From contig JACEUU010000001.1 of the NCBI GenBank assembly GCA_024998755.1, positions 124,001 to 188,000 on the forward strand: a stretch of DNA of 64,000 bases. Direction: 5' to 3'. A model generated the notes under the pieces. The model had not been told where the DNA came from. It did not search any database and saw only the letters and a program-made list of their open reading frames with translations. Shown piece by piece: positions 1 through 8,142 of the stretch (positions are counted from its first letter, which is position 1; every line of letters begins with the position of its first letter). The stretch comes from Vampirovibrio sp. (GTDB lineage: Bacteria; Cyanobacteriota; Vampirovibrionia; Vampirovibrionales; JAJTHC01). A program made the translations under genes and the position numbers.

Positions 1-51
1 CATTTACCGGAAGCCTTACCTGCTTGGCTCAAAAAACAGGAAGGGAAGTAG
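1..51 (+). CDS. C-terminal end of a protein truncated by the window edge
   Basis: Frame 1 is open from the first base and ends at TAG (49-51), giving a 16-residue tail HLPEALPAWLKKQEGK. The hydrophilic Lys-rich end and the lack of any competing frame make it plausible as a real C-terminus, but the protein cannot be identified from this little sequence. It is convergent with the pentapeptide-repeat gene that ends at 109. Confidence 0.4.
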   Translation, partial: HLPEALPAWLKKQEGK

Positions 52-108
52 CAGCCCTCCGTGGTTTGACGCTTTAATTGTTGAGCATTGTTAAACGAGT
101 TAGTCGAA

Positions 109-1074
109 CTAAGGATTCTGCTTCAGTAATGAGGTATCTATCACCGCTGGTTGGATTCCGTTTGTAGTTAGCTCTGTTAGAACCGCCCCTGTTAAATTTG
201 CATTTCTAAGATTTATACCTTCTACTCTTGCCCCTTTTAGAGTTGCCTCTCTGAGATCGGTATTGCTTAGATTGGCATTTCTAAGATCCGCCCAAGATAA
301 ATCCGCCGAAGGTAACTTCGCTTTTGTTAGATTCGTCTTTTCTAGGTTTGCCTCATACAAATTTGCCTCTTTTAGATTCGCCCCTTTTAGAGTCGCCCCT
401 TTTAGATCTGCCCTTATTAGATTGGCTTTTGTTAGGTTCGCATTTTCTAGTTTTGCTTCATGTAAATTCGCTTCTTTTAGAGTCGCCTCTATTAGATTCG
501 TATAGGTTAGAGTAGCCTTTTCTAGGTTTGCCTTCTGTAGAGTTGCATCTCTTAGATTTGCACTAGTTAGATTCGCCTGTTCTAGCTTTGCCCAAGATAA
601 ATTTGCATGGCTTAGATTCGCCCCTGTTAGATTAGCCCCGTACAAATTAGCTTTTTGTGTGAGGTTCGCCCCTGTTAGATCTGCCCCTGTTAGCCTCGCC
701 CTTCTGAGATCAGACCCCTCTAAATTTGTATTGCTTAGATTCGCCCCTTCTAAATTTGCCTTGGCCCATTGTGTGTTTGGGAGGTGTGCTCCCCGTAGAT
801 CAAGTATTTTTTTCGGAAGCTCAGTTTTTTTTAGTACTTCCTGTTTATAACGATTTCTATAAAAAGCCAGAGCTTTACCTAAGTCCTTTGGAAGCAGCGT
901 ATTTTCTATTACACTTTCAATTTCGCTTACAATTGCATTCTCTACTACATCTTCCACTGTATTCTCTACTACATTTTCTAGCTTCTCTGCTGGCTTAATG
1001 AGACAATAAGGTCCTAGTAGAGGACGATGAGTATTAGTAGTAATAGCAGAGGACGACAGTTTAGTGTAGGGCAT
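109..1074 (-). CDS. Pentapeptide-repeat protein
   Basis: The 321-residue product has a long run of A(D/N)LxX pentapeptides from about residue 90 to 300 (for example ANLEGANLSNTNLEGSDLRR). Such repeats fold into a right-handed quadrilateral beta helix. The first 90 residues are not repetitive; they contain two acidic, Val/Glu-rich stretches and a basic helix around residues 70-85. No signal peptide or membrane segment is visible. Pentapeptide proteins are common in cyanobacteria-related lineages and mostly lack a known role; a few mimic DNA and protect gyrase, but nothing here points to that. The start is ATG at 1074. The repeats make the opposite strand falsely open in several frames, and those were ignored. 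Confidence 0.85.
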   Translation of the reverse strand: MPYTKLSSSAITTNTHRPLLGPYCLIKPAEKLENVVENTVEDVVENAIVSEIESVIENTLLPKDLGKALAFYRNRYKQEVLKKTELPKKILDLRGAHLPNTQWAKANLEGANLSNTNLEGSDLRRARLTGADLTGANLTQKANLYGANLTGANLSHANLSWAKLEQANLTSANLRDATLQKANLEKATLTYTNLIEATLKEANLHEAKLENANLTKANLIRADLKGATLKGANLKEANLYEANLEKTNLTKAKLPSADLSWADLRNANLSNTDLREATLKGARVEGINLRNANLTGAVLTELTTNGIQPAVIDTSLLKQNP

Positions 1075-1603
1075 TATTTTAGGTCTCTTTGGGTTTTAAG
1101 GGGGTAAAGCAATTTCTTTAACTGAAAAGTCATTATATCTATCTGTTTTTTTAGTTCCCTACTGATATAACGCCCCCTCATATTGAGAACGGAATGGGTT
1201 GTTAGTAAATTGTTACAATTAGTGCTAATACACAGTTTAAATAGCGTGCTTTCAAGTCGATTGTTGTTTACGTCTTTCGCAGGGTGGTTTATTAGAGGAT
1301 TTAGGAAACCCTTCCCCTACACCCTCACAAACTATATATTATACCATTTTCAAATAGGCATAGCGTTAGATGGATGCTAGGCCTAGGCACTGGCAAGTAA
1401 AAAACCGCAGGCGTACACAGACGTAAGTTGAGGATTTTTTACTTGACGGTAACAACGTAGACGCTGAGGACATTTCTATTTGAAATTGGTATTACTATCT
1501 CTTCACATTGTTCAAGGTTATTAGCTAACGGTTCGATGAGTTCAATAAAAGGTATGATTATTTAGTTTTAAATTTTAGATGAAGAGCGAGGCTTGGTTTT
1601 GTT
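1075..1603. other. Gene-free stretch holding a family A MITE
   Basis: No convincing gene is seen. The stretch holds a palindrome AATTGTTACAATT (about 1208-1220) that resembles other TGTAACA sites in the window, and the family A element at 1342-1491. A 65-codon open frame at 1183-1380 runs into the MITE and looks spurious. Confidence 0.5.
1342..1491 (+). mobile_element. MITE family A, copy 1 (150 bp)
   Basis: The ends are inverted repeats (TACCATTTTCAAATAG against CTATTTGAAATTGGTA, one mismatch) flanked by TTA on both sides (1339-1341 and 1492-1494), which reads as a 3-bp target duplication. Inside is a second inverted repeat, CAAGTAAAAAA against TTTTTTACTTG. The core has CGTTAGATGGA and GGTAACAACGTA blocks shared with copies at 43026, 58244 and 60380. 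No coding capacity is present, so it must move with a transposase supplied from elsewhere. Confidence 0.85.
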
Positions 1604-1894
1604 ATGGGTGCAGATGTTGAATCACTTTATCGGTCGTTTTTACCAAACAACCCGAAGGTTGCCAAAATTTTGGTTCAAGTTAGTAAAGATTCTTTTAAAG
1701 CTAGATTTCTGCCTAAAAACTTAGTTCGGTTGATGATTAACAGAGCCTTAGAAGAAGTGAGGATTTGCGGGACTGAAATCATTGCAGACCCTGTTTTTGT
1801 TGAAAAACTAGAACAACACGCCAGAAGTTTGTACGGGCGGTTTCAAAGTCAAATTAGCCAGCTTAATCAGCATGGTGGGCGTAAAGGCGTTTAG
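1604..1894 (+). CDS. Small hypothetical protein (96 aa)
   Basis: This ATG-started frame encodes a basic, predominantly helical 96-residue protein beginning MGADVESLYRSFLPNN. It has no signal peptide, membrane segment or motif I recognise. Length, normal codon use and its convergent 4-bp overlap with thrB argue that it is real. A GAGCGAGG stretch lies about 14 bases before the ATG and could be a poorly spaced ribosome site. I do not recognise a family. Confidence 0.55.
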   Translation: MGADVESLYRSFLPNNPKVAKILVQVSKDSFKARFLPKNLVRLMINRALEEVRICGTEIIADPVFVEKLEQHARSLYGRFQSQISQLNQHGGRKGV

Positions 1895-2826
1895 CCAAGA
1901 GGTCTAATTACAATTTGTGCTCCGTTTAAATCAATCGTCAGCGGAAGTAGGGTTAACCCAAAGGGTATTGCTACAGTTTCTACAAGCTCTAAAATTTCAG
2001 CTTGGGTAGCCTGTTCATAGCAGACTAGAACCGTCGGACCACTACCACTAATAACCGTTCCTAGCACGTTGTTATGCTGCATTAAGGAACTGCGTACTGT
2101 TTTAAAATGCGGAATAGCTTGCCCTCTAAATGGTTCATGAATGCTATCTCGTTCAAAAACGCTTTTTAATAAGGTGGCGTTTTGAGTCTGTACGGCCTGA
2201 ATAAACAAGGCACTGTTGCGTAATGCTTCCACCACGGTTGAACGAGGGTAGGTTTCAGGCAACGCTTTTCTGGAAGCTTCAGTTTCCGTTTGAAACGTGG
2301 GAACAAGGGCTAAAAATTGCCAGTGCTCACACCATTCAACCGTGGTTGCGGTTTGTGCATCGCACAGTTGAAATCCACCTAGTAGGGCAGGGGCTACGTT
2401 ATCAGGATGTCCTTCTAGTTGAATGGCTAATTCAAGCAATGCTTGCGTTGAAAGCGGAGACCCTTCTAATTGGTTGATACCTACCAGTGTGGCTATAACC
2501 GCAGTGGCACTGCTACCTAAGCCTCTGCCCAGTGGTATGTTGACGGTAGCTTCAACGTTAATGGGTGTTAATTGTTGGTTGATAGTTTTGTAAAAAAGGC
2601 GGAGGGTATCAAAAATGAGGCTTGAAGGGCAATCCGTCTGTGGTGGGATGGTTGTTAATTGAATAGGTGAATTGGATGCTGTTTGGAATGAAAACGCAGT
2701 AGCCCTAGTAAAGCTGAAAGTGTTATATAGGTTGAGTGCCAGCCCGAAGGTATCAAACCCAACGCCTAAATTAGCGGTAGTAGCGGGTACTTGCACGGTG
2801 GCGGTTTGTTGTTGTGGGAGCATCAT
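1891..2826 (-). CDS. thrB: Homoserine kinase
   Basis: It phosphorylates L-homoserine to O-phosphohomoserine in threonine synthesis and is cytoplasmic. The GHMP-kinase signatures are clear: PATTANLGVGFDTFG at the N-terminus, the phosphate loop GRGLGSSATAV near residues 100-110, and the C-terminal motif VISGSGPTVLVC. About 311 residues is normal for the family. The frame is open upstream to a TTG at 2856, but the tandem ATGATG at 2826-2821 precedes the conserved region directly and has AGAAGG upstream, so I place the start there. It stands alone; no thrC or hom is adjacent. It overlaps the small gene at 1604 tail to tail by 4 bases. Confidence 0.93.
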   Translation of the reverse strand: MMLPQQQTATVQVPATTANLGVGFDTFGLALNLYNTFSFTRATAFSFQTASNSPIQLTTIPPQTDCPSSLIFDTLRLFYKTINQQLTPINVEATVNIPLGRGLGSSATAVIATLVGINQLEGSPLSTQALLELAIQLEGHPDNVAPALLGGFQLCDAQTATTVEWCEHWQFLALVPTFQTETEASRKALPETYPRSTVVEALRNSALFIQAVQTQNATLLKSVFERDSIHEPFRGQAIPHFKTVRSSLMQHNNVLGTVISGSGPTVLVCYEQATQAEILELVETVAIPFGLTLLPLTIDLNGAQIVIRPLG

Positions 2827-3007
2827 CTTTATTTTAATTAACCTTCTATTTAGCAATGAACTTTCTATTGATTTTTATTATAGCTAAAACATTCTAAAGG
2901 CGTCTAATTAACACTAGCATTCAATTTATAGTCTTGTTATGATTAGGCTAATTATTAGTATAACTATTTTTCGTTTCACACCCCGCAGAAAGAGCCTTCA
3001 CTGTATT

Positions 3008-4114
3008 ATGGATTTTTTAAACCAAGCTATGCTGTATTTGTTACAAAGTTTAAAAGCAATTGTCGGCTCGTATTCTTGGGCTATTATTGGCGTTACTGCG
3101 TTAATTCGGGCTGTTTTATGGCCACTTAACACGGCTCAAATGAAAAGTATGCAAGCCATGCAAGCTATTCAGCCTAAAATGAAAGAATTACAAGCCAAAC
3201 ATAAAGATAACCCTGCCGTAATGCAACAGGAAATTATGAAGCTGTATAGCGAAAATAAATTTAACCCCTTTGCTGGTTGCTTACCCATGTTACTGCAATT
3301 GCCTATTTTTATCGCCCTTTACGGGTCGCTTTCTTCTCCTGCCTTTTTGCAATTAGCGGGTAATGAAAGCTTCTTTTTCGTGAAGCATTTAAGCCATACC
3401 CTACAAAGTTCGGGTGGGGAAACGTTAGACGGTAAATTCGCTGTTACGTCTGAACATAATCAATTTGCGATTGCTAACCCAGATAAAGTGCTAATCACCC
3501 TGAAAGGGGTGGCAGAACCCCAGCAAATGAAGGTGGGCGAATTCCGTATTACAGATGCGGCTAAACTCATTACCTTTACGCCTCGGCCTGTTATTGCGGG
3601 TGAACCCATTAAATTCACGCTACTTAAAAATGATTTAAGTGCAGACCCTGAATACATTAATCGGGTAGAATCGGTTGCGGTTACAATGAAAGACCCTAAA
3701 AGCAACGAAATTGAAAACATTGTTTTAAAGCCAAGTGCTGCGAACCCTTCGGTGTTTGATACGCAAGTACCTACCATTAAAGCCGTGCCAACTTGGCATT
3801 GGGACGTATTTGCCCTAATTGCCTTGTACGGCGTGCTTACTTGGGCTTATCAGCAATCCATGACGTGGGTTAATGGTACGGCTAAAAAGCCGGATGGCGA
3901 ACAAGATAAAGCCCAAGCCATGATGATGAAGTTTATGCCACTGATGTTTACCGTGTTGATGTTTATTATCCCCATTCCTGCGGGCGTTATGTTGTATTTA
4001 TTGGTAACGATGATTATGATGTTGGCTCAAAACGCGTGGATTGCTTTTGGTAAAAAAGATGGCGGTACAGGGTCTGCTATTGAGAAACCAGCCGAACAAG
4101 TGGTCAATTTATAA
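3008..4114 (+). CDS. yidC: YidC/Oxa1-family membrane protein insertase
   Basis: It inserts and folds inner-membrane proteins alone or with SecYEG. The start is placed at ATG 3008 (MDFLNQAMLYLLQSL), since the 23 upstream codons have no homologous look. Visible parts are the first core membrane helix with the hydrophilic-groove arginine (ALIRAVLWPLN), the cytoplasmic coiled hairpin (QMKSMQAMQAIQPKMKELQAK, then EIMKLYSENKFNPFAGC), a second helix LQLPIFIALYGSL, and two C-terminal helices (FALIALYGVLTWAYQ; FTVLMFIIPIPAGVMLYLLV). Between them lies an insertion of about 130 residues, predicted beta-rich and extracytoplasmic by position. It has no large N-terminal periplasmic domain as in E. coli. 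The usual neighbours rnpA and rpmH are absent. Confidence 0.93.
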   Translation: MDFLNQAMLYLLQSLKAIVGSYSWAIIGVTALIRAVLWPLNTAQMKSMQAMQAIQPKMKELQAKHKDNPAVMQQEIMKLYSENKFNPFAGCLPMLLQLPIFIALYGSLSSPAFLQLAGNESFFFVKHLSHTLQSSGGETLDGKFAVTSEHNQFAIANPDKVLITLKGVAEPQQMKVGEFRITDAAKLITFTPRPVIAGEPIKFTLLKNDLSADPEYINRVESVAVTMKDPKSNEIENIVLKPSAANPSVFDTQVPTIKAVPTWHWDVFALIALYGVLTWAYQQSMTWVNGTAKKPDGEQDKAQAMMMKFMPLMFTVLMFIIPIPAGVMLYLLVTMIMMLAQNAWIAFGKKDGGTGSAIEKPAEQVVNL

Positions 4115-4134
4115 GCGTTTTATAGTTTTTTCCC

Positions 4135-4182
4135 TTTCTTCTCCCTCTCCCTATGGGAGAGGGCTGGGGTGAGGGTTTCTTA
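4135..4182 (+). repeat. Palindromic GAGAGGG-type intergenic repeat supplying an RBS
   Basis: CTCTCCCTATGGGAGAG forms a hairpin at 4145-4161 and is followed by a G-rich GGGCTGGGGTGAGGG tail. This hairpin-plus-tail is like intergenic repeats known in many bacteria. A related copy in reverse appears near 58921-58945 (AAACCCTCATCC then GGAGAGGGG). The final GAGGG sits 8 bases before the ATG at 4183 and is the obvious Shine-Dalgarno of the next gene. Confidence 0.6.
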
Positions 4183-5343
4183 ATGTCTGTTGCATCTCAA
4201 ACTATCGCCGTTTTTACAGGTTCTCGGGCGGATTATGACTTGGTGTTTCCGTTGTTGAGATGGCTTCAGTCTAATCTCGTTGGTAAAACCCTAAAGCTTT
4301 TGGTGGGCGGAGAACACCTCCTTCGGCCTGAAGCCACAATGCAAACCTTACGAGCAGATGCCGAACGTGAAGGCTGGCGGTTACAGGCTTTAGACCGTTC
4401 TGTTCACTCATCTACCTACTTACCTCAAACGATTGGGCATTTATCGGCTTGCGAAACGGTCGATTGGCAGGTGGTTGAGACGTTTATCGTTTTGGGCGAT
4501 AGAGTAGAAGCCTTTGCAATGGCGTTGGGGGCATTTTATCAGCAAGTACCCATTTTGCATTTGGCTGGGGGCGATTTAACCTTAGGCGGGTGCGTGGATG
4601 ATAAACTTCGGTGGATGATTACAGAACTAGCTACATTGCACGCTTGTTTCAGTCAAACCAGCACTAATCGGTTGGTGGCAAGAGGCATAAGCCCTCAAGT
4701 AATTATCAATTCAGGGTCTTTAGCGGTGGATAATGTGCTGGCTACGCCGTTGTTTTCTAGGGAAAATTTGCTGAAATCAGTCGGTTGGGGTGATGCTATG
4801 GATACCCGCCCGATTGTGCTATTTACTCAACATCCTGTTGGGGTGGAAGGGGTCGCATCTGCCCAGTATTTGCAACAAAGCTTAGATGCTTTCAAGCAAG
4901 CCAATGTTCGGGTGATTGCTACTACCCCTAATTTAGATGCCAATTCTGTTGAAGCCAATCAAGCTATTCAATTTGTGATGGAGGCTTCTCAGCAAGAACA
5001 AAATCCGGATGTTGTTTGGTTTTCAACACTGGGGCGTGAGCGTTATTTTTCTTGGCTTTCGGTGTGTGATGCCGTGGTGGGTAATTCTAGTTCGTTGTTG
5101 TACGAAGCCCCGCTGTTTAGCAAGCCCGCCTTGTGTATTGGTAATCGTCAACAGGGGCGTGAACACGCCGATAATGTTTATTTTGTGGATTATGGTGTTG
5201 ATGCTGTGGTAGCTGGTTTGCAGATTGTTTTGCATGATGAGGCGTTTAAACATCAGGCAAAAATGGCGGTTTCACCTTTTGGCAACGAGCCTGCCGCCCC
5301 CAAAACCGGTCAATTTTTAATGGATTATTTGAATACGAATTAA
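4183..5343 (+). CDS. NeuC/WecB-like UDP-N-acetylglucosamine 2-epimerase (possibly hydrolysing)
   Basis: A GT-B-fold sugar-nucleotide epimerase of about 386 residues. Diagnostic parts are the N-terminal TGSRADYDLVFPLL, the central VLGDRVEAFAMA and LHLAGGDLTLGG, and the C-terminal VGNSSSLLYEAPLFSKP followed by IGNRQQGRE. The TGSRADY and GNSSS patterns are typical of the hydrolysing NeuC/LegG group that makes ManNAc-type sugars for sialic, legionaminic or similar acids; the WecB group is the alternative. The ATG at 4183 is chosen because upstream codons lie in an intergenic repeat that provides GAGGG at good spacing. No sialate synthase is nearby; a NeuD-like acetyltransferase is at 25794. Confidence 0.8.
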   Translation: MSVASQTIAVFTGSRADYDLVFPLLRWLQSNLVGKTLKLLVGGEHLLRPEATMQTLRADAEREGWRLQALDRSVHSSTYLPQTIGHLSACETVDWQVVETFIVLGDRVEAFAMALGAFYQQVPILHLAGGDLTLGGCVDDKLRWMITELATLHACFSQTSTNRLVARGISPQVIINSGSLAVDNVLATPLFSRENLLKSVGWGDAMDTRPIVLFTQHPVGVEGVASAQYLQQSLDAFKQANVRVIATTPNLDANSVEANQAIQFVMEASQQEQNPDVVWFSTLGRERYFSWLSVCDAVVGNSSSLLYEAPLFSKPALCIGNRQQGREHADNVYFVDYGVDAVVAGLQIVLHDEAFKHQAKMAVSPFGNEPAAPKTGQFLMDYLNTN

Positions 5344-5364
5344 CTTAGATTGGACAACCTTCTC

Positions 5365-6222
5365 ATGATGATGGCACTAATTCCTCTACAACTTGAAAGC
5401 CTTGTAACCCAAGCGTTGCTTGAAGATTTAGCTCAAGGAGACCCCACCAGCGAAGCCTTAGCCTTACTGATGCCCAACCCCGAAACGGTTGTTACGTTGG
5501 CGGTTCGTAGCAGGCAATTATGTGTGGTTTCTGGGCTAGAAGTGGCTGAAGCCTTGTGCCAAAAGGTAGATGCATCCTTGGTTTTCATCCCACACGTTCA
5601 AAACGGCAGGGTGGTAGATGCCAAGCAAACGATGGCAACCATCAGCGGAACGTTGCCTTCTGTTTTGCGGGTGGAACGCACGTTGCTCAATTTTCTTCAG
5701 CATTTATGCGGGATTGCCACCACTACTTGGGGCTTTGTTCAACGGGTTGAACACACCAATTGTAGAATTACGCATACCCGTAAAACAACGCCCTTGTTGC
5801 GTTTGGTAGAACAGCAGGCTGTGTTGGATGGCGGAGGCTATGTGCACCGGTATAATTTGGGTGCGGCTGCCATGTTGAAAGATAACATTTTGCAGGCTAG
5901 CGGTTGTACGATGGCTGAATTGGCGAAAGCCGTGCGTCGGCGGTTACCGCATACCGCGAAGTTGGAAATTGAGGCGGATACCTTAGCCCAAGTGGCGGAA
6001 GCTCTTGAGGCGGGTGCGGATGTAATTTTGCTGGATAATATGACGATTGATGAGATTCAGCAGGCGGTGGAAACCATTGCGGGGCGGGCGATTGTAGAAG
6101 TGTCTGGTGGGATTACGTTGGCGAATGTTCGGGCGTATGCTCAGCTGGGTGTGGATGTTATTTCCACCAGCCAAATCACCCTTGGTGCAACCCCCATTGA
6201 TATCGGGCTGGATGTGGTTTAG
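5365..6222 (+). CDS. nadC: Nicotinate-nucleotide pyrophosphorylase (carboxylating)
   Basis: It converts quinolinate and PRPP to nicotinate mononucleotide in de novo NAD synthesis. Motifs seen: LLEDLAQGDPTSEAL near the N-terminus, RVERTLLNFLQHLCGIAT, the catalytic TRKTTPLLRLVEQQAVLDGGG stretch in two parts (TRKTTP and AVLDGGGYVHRYNLG), the KLEIEADTL strand and the C-terminal ILLDNMT and EVSGGITLANV phosphate-binding segments. The length of about 285 residues is normal. Three consecutive ATGs (5365-5373) form the start; an in-frame TTG lies 15 bases upstream. No nadA or nadB is adjacent. The sense strand shifts from C-rich to strongly G-rich along the gene. Confidence 0.95.
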   Translation: MMMALIPLQLESLVTQALLEDLAQGDPTSEALALLMPNPETVVTLAVRSRQLCVVSGLEVAEALCQKVDASLVFIPHVQNGRVVDAKQTMATISGTLPSVLRVERTLLNFLQHLCGIATTTWGFVQRVEHTNCRITHTRKTTPLLRLVEQQAVLDGGGYVHRYNLGAAAMLKDNILQASGCTMAELAKAVRRRLPHTAKLEIEADTLAQVAEALEAGADVILLDNMTIDEIQQAVETIAGRAIVEVSGGITLANVRAYAQLGVDVISTSQITLGATPIDIGLDVV

Positions 6223-6339
6223 GGCTTATTTGTTCTAACGCAAGCTAGGTGTGTTGATTTTTGGTACAATGGGGGTAGATTATTTGGATTGACACGTCTG
6301 TTGAGGTGCAAAAATCTTTAGAGAAAGTAGGGTTTTGAG

Positions 6340-7389
6340 ATGTTGGAACAATTTACGGTTGAAAACTTTAAGGGCTTTGAAAAACTAACCTTGGATGATT
6401 TGGGGCATATCAACATATTTGTCGGCAAAAACAACACAGGTAAGACATCGTTATTACAGGCGATTGGTTATAGTAGTTTAAAAGAAGAGTCTAATTATAA
6501 TCTTGCGGCAAGATTGATTGCCTTATTATTCGGAATAAATACAGTATCATATCCGCCTGCAATCCCAGCATTTCTGAACACTATTAATGTGGATAATGGA
6601 AGTAAAAAAACAGTTTGCTCTTTTTTGGACAGTAATGAAGATATAAAAACTCAGTTTGAGATAGAGGTTAATCAACAATTTTTCAACGACTTTAATATAG
6701 ATTTAAAAGTGAACTCTATTAGTCAAAAGGGTAATAAACACAATAAAAGAGTGGAAAATTTTGAAGTAAAGCAAAATTCTCACGTTACATTTCAATTTGA
6801 TCTGTACCATATGCCACTTTTTATTTTTGCAAACCACATTTTACTCAAACATTTCAGTATTTACAATTATTCTCAAATGATTAGAGAAGGTACTTTTTAT
6901 AAGGTTATAGAACTTTTACAAAATCTGGATTCCAGATTGAAAAATTTAATACCACTTGCAAGTGATGATATGGTATGCGATGTAGGTATGAGTAAGCCGA
7001 TACCTTTGGATAATATGGGCGATGGTTTTTTAAAATTGTTTGCATTTGCTTGCTTACTTAATCAAAAATTTCCTTTAGTGCTTATAGACGAGCCTGAAAA
7101 TGGTTTGCATTATTCTGCTCAAAAACAATTTTGGGGGATGTTGAGTGATGCTTGCCTCAATAACGGCAAGCAATCATTCATCGCCACGCATTCGTATGAG
7201 TTGTTGGAAAGCCTGAACACCCTCCTTAATGACAACCCTGATTTAACCAAGCCCAAAGAAGAAGGCGGGCAAGGCTTAAAAGTTCGGGTGTACGAATTGC
7301 AACGAGTGGGCGAACATCTTCAAGTGGTTAAAATTGACCAAGAGGTAATGAGTATTTTAATAAAACATGGATCAGATTTCAGAGGATAA
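6340..7389 (+). CDS. AAA ATPase of an OLD/PARIS-like two-gene module
   Basis: A 349-residue ABC-type ATPase of the AAA_15/AAA_21 kind. Walker A is GKNNTGKTS (29-37), a signature-like stretch is LDNMGDGFLKL, Walker B is LVLIDEPENGLH (about 246-257), and the switch histidine lies in FIATHSYE (about 280-287). It is followed after 3 bases by a TOPRIM-domain gene. ATPase plus TOPRIM is the composition of OLD-type and PARIS (AriA/AriB) antiphage systems, so a role in abortive defence is likely by family knowledge but unproven. AGGG lies before the ATG. The central third (about 6500-6960) is visibly more AT-rich than the two ends, which use GC-richer codons like the neighbours, suggesting a mosaic origin. 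Confidence 0.85.
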   Translation: MLEQFTVENFKGFEKLTLDDLGHINIFVGKNNTGKTSLLQAIGYSSLKEESNYNLAARLIALLFGINTVSYPPAIPAFLNTINVDNGSKKTVCSFLDSNEDIKTQFEIEVNQQFFNDFNIDLKVNSISQKGNKHNKRVENFEVKQNSHVTFQFDLYHMPLFIFANHILLKHFSIYNYSQMIREGTFYKVIELLQNLDSRLKNLIPLASDDMVCDVGMSKPIPLDNMGDGFLKLFAFACLLNQKFPLVLIDEPENGLHYSAQKQFWGMLSDACLNNGKQSFIATHSYELLESLNTLLNDNPDLTKPKEEGGQGLKVRVYELQRVGEHLQVVKIDQEVMSILIKHGSDFRG

Positions 7390-7392
7390 GCA

Positions 7393-8127
7393 ATGCAAAA
7401 TAAATATAATGATAAACATGTTATTTTCTGCGAAGGTTCAACAGATGTAGAGTTTTTCAAAACATTATTTTCAAAGAAAATAGATGTGAATAAAATGGAT
7501 TTAGAAAAAAATGTAACTTTAACCTTTGATGCTGAGTTTGTAGATGGGGGAGGGGGTGCTAATATCAGCAATAGAATTGTAGAAGAATTATTACTGACAT
7601 TAGGGCAGGACATCCCTAGAAGTATTACTGTTATTGTAGATGGTGATCATAAGTTGGAAGAGGTAACTAAACGATTTAAAAAAACATTTAACACCTCTAA
7701 AAACTATCGGTTGAATCCTGAGAATCAAATGACTTGGGACGGAACTTTTAATCAATATAACCCCTATGTCATTAAAAAAGGGGAATGGATTAGTAAAGAA
7801 GTTAAAATGGGCATATTTACCGTTCAAGGGGATGGCTTTAAAGATTTAGAAACCCTGTGCCTGAAAATAGCAACTTATTTACAAGAACCCAAATCCGAAC
7901 ATCAAGCGGTAGTAGAAGGTTTTGTAGAAAATTGCAATCAATTAGAACGAAAACCAAAGTCTTTAGATAAAGCGAAGGCACAAGTTTACCTAGCCTCTAT
8001 GGAACAATGGTGCGATTGTAAATTTAGTGCAGGTGTGAACAAAGGTTATTTGGATATAAACCATCAGGCACTCTCATTTATTGACCCCGTTTTAGATGTT
8101 TTACGTTCGGACTTCCCTACAAATTAA
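7393..8127 (+). CDS. TOPRIM-domain partner of the upstream ATPase
   Basis: A 244-residue protein. The N-terminal HVIFCEGSTDVEFF (catalytic Glu14) and the later TVIVDGDHKLEE (Asp83, Asp85) form the two acidic motifs of a TOPRIM fold, as in OLD nucleases, AriB/DUF4435 and DUF3226 proteins. The rest has a helical middle (VKMGIFTVQGDGFKDLETLCLK) but no domain I can name. It lies 3 bases after the ATPase and is surely co-translated with it. By analogy with split OLD and PARIS systems the ATPase would hold and release a TOPRIM nuclease; the exact target (DNA or tRNA) is unknown. The first 450 bases are AT-rich relative to the housekeeping genes. Confidence 0.75.
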   Translation: MQNKYNDKHVIFCEGSTDVEFFKTLFSKKIDVNKMDLEKNVTLTFDAEFVDGGGGANISNRIVEELLLTLGQDIPRSITVIVDGDHKLEEVTKRFKKTFNTSKNYRLNPENQMTWDGTFNQYNPYVIKKGEWISKEVKMGIFTVQGDGFKDLETLCLKIATYLQEPKSEHQAVVEGFVENCNQLERKPKSLDKAKAQVYLASMEQWCDCKFSAGVNKGYLDINHQALSFIDPVLDVLRSDFPTN

Positions 8128-8142
8128 AGGCAAAAATTTTCC

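Noticed and set aside
263-998. Several plus-strand open frames over the pentapeptide gene
   Set aside because: Products are Phe/Leu/Ser-rich shadows of the repeats on the other strand.
1183-1380. 65-codon plus-strand frame
   Set aside because: Runs into the family A MITE and has no coding character.
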